Both the position numbers and the translations under genes were made by a program. DNA of 5,467 nucleotides. Source: Methylococcaceae bacterium (GTDB lineage Bacteria > Pseudomonadota > Gammaproteobacteria > Methylococcales > Methylococcaceae). This document shows, one piece after another, positions 1 through 3,731 of the stretch; the stretch's first letter is position 1; every line of letters begins with the position of its first letter. The notes under the pieces are model-generated. The model searched no databases. It saw only the letters and a program-made list of their open reading frames with translations, and was not told where the DNA came from. The DNA lies in NCBI GenBank assembly GCA_028678445.1, contig JAJRDJ010000117.1:1-5467 (forward strand). Reading direction: 5' to 3'.

Positions 1-188
1 ATGACCCGGAGGCCGGGGTCGGTACGGGCCAGATCGGACAGCGCCTCGCCGGTGCCATCGGTGCTGCCGTCGATCACGACCCAGACCGGGTTCCAGAAGC
101 GCCGCGCCTCGTTAACTGTCTCCACAACCCTGGGTCCCGGGTTGTAACTGGGAATCAGAACAAGATGACTGGGCGAGGGTGTGTTCAT
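1..188 (-). CDS. Family 2 glycosyltransferase, N-terminal fragment (cut by window edge)
   Basis: Translation on the minus strand from the ATG at 188-186 gives 62 residues before the window ends. Residues 9-15 form the first Rossmann-like strand (HLVLIPSYN), and residues 36-46 read VWVVIDGSTDGT, the DGSxDGT signature of GT-A fold family 2 glycosyltransferases, whose first Asp contacts the nucleotide sugar. This identifies the family but not the donor, acceptor or product. The gene starts 37 bp after the stop of the acyltransferase upstream, on the same strand, so co-transcription is likely. No Shine-Dalgarno sequence is visible before the ATG: the leader there is pyrimidine-rich. No other in-frame start lies before the conserved strand. 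From memory, close relatives of this N-terminus, with its SYNPGP and VWVVxDGSTDG segments, occur beside acyltransferases in xanthomonadin and aryl-polyene-type clusters; that link is inference. The catalytic C-terminal half lies outside the window. Confidence 0.85.
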   Translation of the reverse strand, partial: MNTPSPSHLVLIPSYNPGPRVVETVNEARRFWNPVWVVIDGSTDGTGEALSDLARTDPGLRV

Positions 189-225
189 GGGGTGGGCGAG
201 CAGCTGAGGGGGGCGTAACCGAATG

Positions 226-975
226 CTATAGGAGGGGAGAGAGGCCGAGTTCGGTTGTGAAATAGTCTTCGAGTTCGGCGGTGAATTCCCGTGCGTCGGT
301 GGGGGGCGGGAAGCGACGACCGAGCCGAATCCGCATGATAACGGGGAATGATGGCCTCCGGAACAATGGCCATTGTTTGCCGAGAAAGGGTGAGTCGGTC
401 TCGATGAATACAGTCTGGAGGGATACGCCGGCTTTTTTTGCAATCAGGGCCGGGCTGCTCTTGAAGGAGTTGACCGGCCAGCGGGTGGTGCGGGTGCCTT
501 CCGGGAACAGCAGCAGATGAGCGCCTGAATGCAGGTCCGCGACCGCCCTCTTGATCATGCCATGCGGGTGGTTATTGGGGATGTAGCCAGCGAGCCGCGC
601 GCCCGGACCCAGCAGGAGGTTGCCCAAGCGGTCCGCCCTGACAATACAGCCAACGTTCGAGAGCCGGGAAAGAATCAGCACCGCGTCCAGGAGGCCGGGG
701 TGATTGGGGGCGATGATCAGCGGCGGTTCATTCTCCAGGGCATCCAGCGCACTGAGGTTCACCCGCACTACGCCCAGCAGCCTCAACAGCCAGACATAAA
801 ACCGGAATGCCTTTGCGATGGTCCACCGTCCTATCCTGCGGCTCCAGTCTACCGGGAAAGTCAGATAAAGCAGCGCCGCGATGGGAGTCCAGGCGATACA
901 CATCAGGGCCAGCAAGCCCAGGCCCAGGCAGAGGATTAAGTATTCGTACAGCGCCTTGGCCAGAATTTGGAGCAT
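226..975 (-). CDS. PlsC-like lysophospholipid acyltransferase (1-acyl-glycerol-3-phosphate acyltransferase family), 249 aa
   Basis: Membrane-bound acyltransferase expected to move an acyl group from acyl-ACP or acyl-CoA to a hydroxyl acceptor. A long hydrophobic segment at residues 13-42 should anchor it in the inner membrane. The family's catalytic HX4D motif is present as HPGLLD (His92, Asp97), and the acceptor-binding motif FPEGTR is at 157-162. Length is normal for PlsC-type enzymes (about 240-250 aa). The motifs cannot tell true PlsC (phosphatidic acid synthesis) from relatives that acylate other lipids, ornithine lipids or aryl polyenes. The neighbour upstream is gpsA, which makes glycerol-3-phosphate, and the gene downstream is a family 2 glycosyltransferase. 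The pairing with a glycosyltransferase makes a specialised lipid or pigment pathway at least as likely as housekeeping phospholipid synthesis. The ATG at 975-973 has no clear ribosome binding site. The frame stays open upstream for about 110 bp but offers no ATG, GTG or TTG. Confidence 0.88.
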   Translation of the reverse strand: MLQILAKALYEYLILCLGLGLLALMCIAWTPIAALLYLTFPVDWSRRIGRWTIAKAFRFYVWLLRLLGVVRVNLSALDALENEPPLIIAPNHPGLLDAVLILSRLSNVGCIVRADRLGNLLLGPGARLAGYIPNNHPHGMIKRAVADLHSGAHLLLFPEGTRTTRWPVNSFKSSPALIAKKAGVSLQTVFIETDSPFLGKQWPLFRRPSFPVIMRIRLGRRFPPPTDAREFTAELEDYFTTELGLSPLL

Positions 976-1109
976 GCAGGGTGGGTGGCTAGATAATTGG
1001 CGCGGGGTCGGACGAGCCGGATTATTCCATAAATGGTCGCCGCCCGGATTACAGGGCCGTGGCGTGTGAGGACGACGGTCATAAATTCGTGGTCAGTTCC
1101 AGCCCTGCA
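976..1109. other. 134-bp gap between gpsA and the acyltransferase gene; no clear element
   Basis: This spacer separates the stop of gpsA from the start of the acyltransferase gene, both on the minus strand. It is long enough for a separate promoter. A minus-strand AATAAT (complement of 1021-1026) resembles a -10 box, but nothing close to TTGACA lies 16-18 bp upstream of it. The 8-mer CCGGATTA occurs twice in direct orientation (1017-1024 and 1044-1051), which may be chance. No convincing terminator hairpin with a U-run follows gpsA on the minus strand. Read-through from gpsA therefore cannot be excluded. Confidence 0.5.
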
Positions 1110-2114
1110 TTAACGTCCGGCAGTTTCGGGCTTGGGGTCACGGAGCAGGAGGTTGGTCACGGCTTCGGCGGGAGGGAGTCCTTCGTAGAGAATGCGGTAG
1201 ATCTGCTCGCTGATGGGCATGTCGATGTGATGGCTACGGGCCAGTTCATGGACTATGCGGGCCGTAGGGATACCTTCGATTTCCTGGTCAATGCTCGCGG
1301 CGATCGCCTCGGGAGATTGACCCAGACCTAGCCCCACGCCGAAGCGCCGGTTGCGGGATTGGTTGTCCGTGCAAGTCAGGATCAGGTCGCCGACGCCGGA
1401 TAACCCCATCAGCGTCTCGGGCCGGCCGCCGAGGGTAGTGCCCAGCCGGATCATTTCCGCCAGACCCCGCGTGATCAGGGCGGCGCGGGCATTGGCGCCA
1501 TAGCCCAGGCCATCGGCCACACCAGCGGCGATCGCGAGTACATTCTTGATTGCGCCACCCAGTTCCACTCCGATGACGTCCGGGCTGGTATAGGCCCGAA
1601 AACGCGGGTTATGCAGGAGCCCCGCCAGCTCCGCCGCAAATGCGGCACACTCTGACGCGACGGTAATGGCGGTCGGCTGGCCAGCCGCGACTTCACCGGC
1701 GAAGGTCGGTCCCGACACTACGGCGGCGGGCAGGCTGGGCCCCAGTTGGTCGGCGACGACCGCGTGCAGAGGGTGGCCGGTGTGGAGTTCCAGTCCCTTG
1801 GTGGCCCAGGCAACCCGGGTGCCCGGCCGGACATAAGGCTGCAGTGCTTCGAGTTGGGAGCGGAAGGCGTGGCTGGGCACCACAATCAGCCAGAGACTGG
1901 CGATGAGCGCGGCTTTTGGCAGATCGGCGGTCAGCGAAAGTTTGTCGGGAAAAGCCGTGTCGGGAAGGTAGCGCCGGTTGCAGCGTTCGTCGCCGAGCGT
2001 CTGCATATGCTCCGCCTGATGTCCCCAGAGCATGACCCGGTGGCCATTCCGGGCCATCAATATGGCCAGCGCCGTGCCCCAGGACCCCGCGCCGAAGACC
2101 GAGACGCTAGGCAT
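1110..2114 (-). CDS. gpsA: NAD(P)H-dependent glycerol-3-phosphate dehydrogenase, 334 aa
   Basis: Cytosolic enzyme reducing dihydroxyacetone phosphate to sn-glycerol-3-phosphate, the backbone for phospholipid synthesis. The N-terminal Rossmann domain opens with GAGSWGTALA (residues 8-17), the dinucleotide-binding glycine motif. WATKGLE carries Lys106, and SGPTFAGEVA (134-143) is a family hallmark. The C-terminal helical domain has GGAIKNVLAIAAG (186-198) with the expected catalytic Lys190, then LSGVGDLILTC (238-248) with Asp243, and SRNRRFG (253-259). Length agrees with the family (330-340 aa). The start at 2114-2112 places the glycine motif at the usual distance from the N-terminus. Upstream in frame there is a TAA before any other start, so this ATG is firm even though no good Shine-Dalgarno sequence is visible. 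It follows secB by 128 bp, preserving the secB-gpsA order common in Gammaproteobacteria. Confidence 0.97.
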   Translation of the reverse strand: MPSVSVFGAGSWGTALAILMARNGHRVMLWGHQAEHMQTLGDERCNRRYLPDTAFPDKLSLTADLPKAALIASLWLIVVPSHAFRSQLEALQPYVRPGTRVAWATKGLELHTGHPLHAVVADQLGPSLPAAVVSGPTFAGEVAAGQPTAITVASECAAFAAELAGLLHNPRFRAYTSPDVIGVELGGAIKNVLAIAAGVADGLGYGANARAALITRGLAEMIRLGTTLGGRPETLMGLSGVGDLILTCTDNQSRNRRFGVGLGLGQSPEAIAASIDQEIEGIPTARIVHELARSHHIDMPISEQIYRILYEGLPPAEAVTNLLLRDPKPETAGR

Positions 2115-2242
2115 GAATAGACTAGGTTATCCCGGAAACTCGTCCCCGCCGCGGCGAATCCACATCAAGCGCATTCGCAAGTCAGCGGGCAAACGGCGGC
2201 ATGAGTACGAGAGGGACGGGGGGGTCGGCATGGGCACCAGAC
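2115..2242. other. 128-bp secB-gpsA spacer with a GC palindrome and a G-rich tract
   Basis: This spacer lies between the secB stop and the gpsA start. It contains a perfect 10-bp palindrome, CGCCGCGGCG, at 2147-2156 and a run of seven G on the plus strand at 2218-2224. No strong promoter for gpsA is recognisable: a minus-strand TTGATG exists, but no -10-like hexamer follows at a suitable distance. No U-run terminator for secB is seen. gpsA is probably at least partly transcribed from upstream, which is an inference. Confidence 0.5.
2213..2234 (+). other. Candidate G-quadruplex motif in the secB-gpsA spacer
   Basis: The plus strand carries four G-triplets at 2213-2215, 2218-2220, 2222-2224 and 2232-2234, separated by loops of 2, 1 and 7 bases, which satisfies the standard G3N1-7 pattern. 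The strand is the template for secB-gpsA transcription, so the RNA would be C-rich here. In a GC-rich genome such a pattern can arise by chance, and no function is claimed. Confidence 0.3.
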
Positions 2243-2713
2243 TTAGTGGCTGGTGACCGACTCGGGTGGTTGCTGCATCTGCTGAACATGTTGGGCATAG
2301 AGCGCGTCGAAATTTACGGGCGCGAGTAGCATGGGGGGAAAACCGCCCTTGCCGACAAGGTCGGAAACCGCTTCACGGGCATAGGGGAAAAGGAGGTTTG
2401 GGCAATAGCTGCCGAGCAGGTGGCCTATTTCCTCGTTCTGGAATCCGGAGGCGCTGAAAATTCCAGCCTGGTTGATTTCCACCAGATAAGCGGTCTTCTC
2501 CTCGATTTTCACGGTCACGGTGACCGTCAGGCTGACTTCGTAAACGCCGTCCTGTATTTGCTGACCATTGCTGGACAGATTGAATTCGACCTTCGGGTCC
2601 CATTGCTGAGTGAAGATTTCCGGCGAATTCGGTGTTTCGAATGAGACATCCTTGACGTAAATCTTCTGGATGTTGAACAGGCGTTCCGCCGGGTTAGTGT
2701 TTTCTTCGGCCAT
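2243..2713 (-). CDS. secB: Protein-export chaperone SecB, 156 aa
   Basis: Cytosolic tetrameric chaperone that holds precursor proteins unfolded and passes them to SecA for Sec-dependent export. The whole sequence follows the SecB pattern: FNIQKIYVKDVSFETPNSPEIF (about residues 13-34), QAGIF (82-86), CPNLLFPYAR (104-113) and GGFPPMLLAPVNFDALY (123-139). Asp22 and Glu79 sit where E. coli SecB has conserved acidic residues on the SecA-binding face (from memory). The C-terminal tail is polar and short, as usual. The ATG at 2713-2711 has a good ribosome binding site, AAGGA (complement of 2719-2723), five bases upstream. It lies 57 bp after the membrane rhodanese stop, where E. coli carries grxC between yibN and secB. 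That spacer is too short for grxC, so the gene is absent from this locus. Confidence 0.98.
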   Translation of the reverse strand: MAEENTNPAERLFNIQKIYVKDVSFETPNSPEIFTQQWDPKVEFNLSSNGQQIQDGVYEVSLTVTVTVKIEEKTAYLVEINQAGIFSASGFQNEEIGHLLGSYCPNLLFPYAREAVSDLVGKGGFPPMLLAPVNFDALYAQHVQQMQQPPESVTSH

Positions 2714-2718
2714 GATTA

Positions 2719-2723
2719 TCCTT
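2719..2723 (-). promoter_or_regulatory. Ribosome binding site of secB
   Basis: On the minus strand this reads AAGGA, five bases before the secB ATG. It is the strongest Shine-Dalgarno match in the minus-strand gene run; gpsA, the acyltransferase gene and the glycosyltransferase gene all lack an obvious one. Confidence 0.7.
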
Positions 2724-2770
2724 GTGAGTAGGTGGGTTTGAATGAGTGCCGGGAAGCTGGAGGCAACGCG

Positions 2771-3217
2771 CTATTTGCCGCGTTTTTTTGAGACCGGGAG
2801 GTTATTGTCTTTCCAGGCAAACATGCCGCCGCGCATTTCATAAACCTCCTTGAAACCCAGCGCGACCAGTTTCTTGCCGGCGGCGGGGGAGCGTGTGCCG
2901 GACTGACAGGTGACGATCACCGGAGTTTCCTTGTGCGCCTCCAGTTCGGCCGCGCGCTCGGCCAGTTTGGCTAGTTGAATGTTGCGGGAACCTTCGATGT
3001 GGCCTTCGGCGTATTCGTTGGGATCGCGCACATCGATGACGATGGTGTTGTCGTTGTTCATCAGCAGCACGGCCTCGTTGGGCGAGACGGACTTGTGCTT
3101 GCGGAAGGCGGCATCGATCAAATCCTGTACGAGCAGGATCGTTACGATGAAGAGACCACTGGCCATTATCCAGTGATTGCCGATAAATTCCAGAAGCCGG
3201 TCAGGAGTAACGTTCAT
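2771..3217 (-). CDS. Membrane-anchored single-domain rhodanese (YibN-like sulfurtransferase), 148 aa
   Basis: One transmembrane helix near the N-terminus (about residues 17-34, IMASGLFIVTILLVQDLI) is followed by a rhodanese domain from about 45 to 140. Family marks are VIDVRDPNEYAEGHIEGSRNI (60-80) and the active-site loop CQSGTRS (104-110), where Cys104 would carry the persulfide (CxxGxR pattern). The domain is predicted to face the cytoplasm because of the short N-terminal tail and the charged AFRKHK after the helix. It corresponds in position and layout to E. coli yibN, next to secB. Unlike YibN as I remember it, this copy keeps an intact CxxGxR loop, so sulfurtransferase activity is plausible. 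I chose the ATG at 3217 over a start at 3268: it overlaps the upstream TGA as ATGA, and it starts the protein just before the helix with no proline-rich extension. Overlap implies translational coupling with the ArsR gene. The physiological sulfur donor and acceptor are unknown. Confidence 0.92.
   Translation of the reverse strand: MNVTPDRLLEFIGNHWIMASGLFIVTILLVQDLIDAAFRKHKSVSPNEAVLLMNNDNTIVIDVRDPNEYAEGHIEGSRNIQLAKLAERAAELEAHKETPVIVTCQSGTRSPAAGKKLVALGFKEVYEMRGGMFAWKDNNLPVSKKRGK
3214..3217 (-). promoter_or_regulatory. ATGA start-stop overlap coupling arsR-type gene and rhodanese gene
   Basis: On the minus strand the four bases read ATGA: the rhodanese ATG (3217-3215) overlaps the repressor's TGA (3216-3214). 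The rhodanese has no Shine-Dalgarno sequence of its own (the upstream bases are CT-rich), so it is probably translated by ribosomes finishing the repressor gene. This fixes both the operon relationship and the rhodanese start. Confidence 0.8.
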
Positions 3218-3558
3218 GTTGAATCGGAGTGAGAGGGGGATGGAATGGTTGTGGCCAGGTCGGGACAAAAAACCTCGCGCATCAAACGGATAAGCTGCAG
3301 GGTGCGTTTGTCATCGACGTAATAGTACACACGGTTGGATTCCTTGCGGCAGCCGAGAATGCCTTTGTTCCGCAAGATGGCCAAATGTTGCGAGATATTG
3401 CTCTGCGTTGTGCCACAGGCATCAACGATATCCTGGACGCTGGCATGGCTGGCGCCGAGCGTGCAGAGTATCTTGAGCCGCAACGGATGAGCCATGGCCT
3501 TAAGGCAATGTGCCGCCAGGTAAATGTCTTCGTCCCGGTTGATGAGGGTTTCCGTCAT
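3214..3558 (-). CDS. ArsR-family transcriptional repressor, candidate persulfide/sulfide sensor, 114 aa
   Basis: A small winged-helix DNA-binding protein. The core AMAHPLRLKILCTLG (21-35), recognition helix region TTQSNISQHLAILRNKGIL (50-68) and wing SNRVYYYV (74-81) are typical of ArsR/SmtB repressors. The arsenite motif ELCVCDL is missing, and the SmtB-type zinc ligands in the last helix are not evident. Of five cysteines (18, 32, 48, 70, 98), Cys32 in KILC and Cys98 in REVFC are 66 residues apart. These match in place and spacing the Cys41/Cys107 pair of SqrR and Cys42/Cys108 of BigR, which form sulfur bridges when persulfides rise (recalled, not aligned). The gene is translationally coupled to a rhodanese, which supports a sulfur-related signal, though this remains inference. 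Start choice: ATG at 3558 has GGAG three bases upstream and AAGG ten bases upstream. ATG 3591 and GTG 3594 would add 11 or 12 residues but have no ribosome binding site. Confidence 0.9.
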   Translation of the reverse strand: MTETLINRDEDIYLAAHCLKAMAHPLRLKILCTLGASHASVQDIVDACGTTQSNISQHLAILRNKGILGCRKESNRVYYYVDDKRTLQLIRLMREVFCPDLATTIPSPSHSDST

Positions 3559-3563
3559 GGACT

Positions 3564-3574
3564 CCAAGCCTTGG
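3564..3574. repeat. 11-bp dyad covering the ArsR-type gene's ribosome binding region
   Basis: CCAAG (3564-3568) and CTTGG (3570-3574) form a perfect dyad around one base, ending five bases from the repressor ATG. It includes both Shine-Dalgarno candidates in part: AAGG (complement of 3569-3572) and GGAG (complement of 3562-3565). It could be a repressor site or could be chance. Confidence 0.35.
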
Positions 3575-3650
3575 TGGTCTCCATCCCGCATCACCGCATT
3601 AGAGCGGCCGTGCGCGACGAGCGCAGGAAAAAACGCTAAAATCAGCCATC

Positions 3651-3674
3651 CGGCGCTCCCGTGGTAAAGCGCCG
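3651..3674. repeat. Inverted repeat with 7-bp perfect arms in the divergent region
   Basis: Arms CGGCGCT (3651-3657) and AGCGCCG (3668-3674) are perfect inverted copies around a 10-base spacer. Two more pairs (AT/AT at 3648-3649 and 3675-3676) form if C3650 is bulged out. As DNA it could be a dimer binding site; as RNA it would fold into a stable hairpin in the leader of either transcript. No U-run follows at once on either strand, so it is not a standard terminator. Confidence 0.5.
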
Positions 3675-3701
3675 ATTCACTTTCAAGCCATTACAGCCCA
3701 G

Positions 3702-3713
3702 GTTCACAGGAAC
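3702..3713. repeat. GTTC-N4-GAAC dyad upstream of gpmI
   Basis: GTTC (3702-3705) and GAAC (3710-3713) are perfect inverted copies separated by ACAG. The dyad lies about 20 bp before the gpmI start and just downstream of the minus-strand TATAAT, around its expected transcription start. That is a position where a bound repressor would block initiation. Twelve base pairs is short enough to occur by chance. Confidence 0.35.
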
Positions 3714-3719
3714 ACAGCC

Positions 3720-3723
3720 GGAG
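3720..3723 (+). promoter_or_regulatory. Ribosome binding site supporting the TTG start of gpmI
   Basis: GGAG ends eight bases before the TTG at 3732. No in-frame ATG or GTG occurs upstream as far as I read (about 70 bases). The next in-frame candidate, GTG at 3759, would remove part of the first conserved strand. This site therefore decides the start. Confidence 0.75.
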
Positions 3724-3729
3724 ATTATA
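3724..3729 (-). promoter_or_regulatory. Candidate -10 box (perfect TATAAT) for the ArsR-type operon
   Basis: The complement reads TATAAT, an exact sigma-70 -10 consensus in an otherwise GC-rich region. The best -35 match at 17-bp spacing is TTTAGG (complement of 3747-3752), which is poor. The promoter would overlap the first codons and ribosome binding site of gpmI on the opposite strand. Confidence 0.4.
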
Positions 3730-3731
3730 CG

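Larger units (their letters stand above)
3559..3731. promoter_or_regulatory. Divergent control region between the ArsR-type gene and gpmI
   Basis: This 173-bp region must start transcription in both directions. On the minus strand a perfect TATAAT (complement of 3724-3729) has TTTAGG (complement of 3747-3752, inside gpmI) 17 bp upstream as a poor -35; transcripts would begin near 3717 and carry a leader of about 160 bases. On the plus strand TAAAAT at 3637-3642 resembles a -10 without a convincing -35. TTCACA (3703-3708) with TATACG (3726-3731) has perfect spacing, but would start transcription inside gpmI. Three dyads are present: 3564-3574, 3651-3674 and 3702-3713. If the repressor is autoregulatory, as ArsR proteins usually are, its operator should be among them. 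None has been shown to be one. A run of six A (3628-3633) would be a U-run in the minus-strand leader, but no stable hairpin directly precedes it. Confidence 0.55.

Noticed and set aside
185..373. A 62-codon minus-strand frame overlapping the acyltransferase end and the gap before the glycosyltransferase
   Set aside because: It is in a different frame from the acyltransferase, which is intact to its stop at 226. The predicted peptide is Arg/Pro/Ser-rich, without any domain.
529..939. A 136-codon plus-strand frame opposite the acyltransferase gene
   Set aside because: It lies wholly within a gene with clear HX4D and FPEGTR motifs. Its product is low-complexity and Gln/Arg/Pro-rich, with no recognisable family.
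1059..1331. A 90-codon plus-strand frame across the gpsA end and part of the spacer
   Set aside because: Most of it is antisense to the conserved C-terminal domain of GpsA. It has no ribosome binding site and no recognisable motif.
2147..2156. Perfect CGCCGCGGCG palindrome as a regulatory site
   Set aside because: Ten-base GC palindromes are frequent by chance in GC-rich DNA, and nothing around it suggests a promoter.
3218..3268. N-terminal extension of the rhodanese to an upstream start at 3268
   Set aside because: The extra 17 residues overlap the repressor's coding end in another frame and add a polar stretch before the membrane helix. The ATGA overlap at 3217 is a better-supported start.
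3651..3674. Rho-independent terminator at the 7-bp inverted repeat
   Set aside because: No U-run follows the hairpin directly on either strand. The nearest minus-strand U-run (3633-3628) begins about 17 bases after the stem, and no gene ends nearby.
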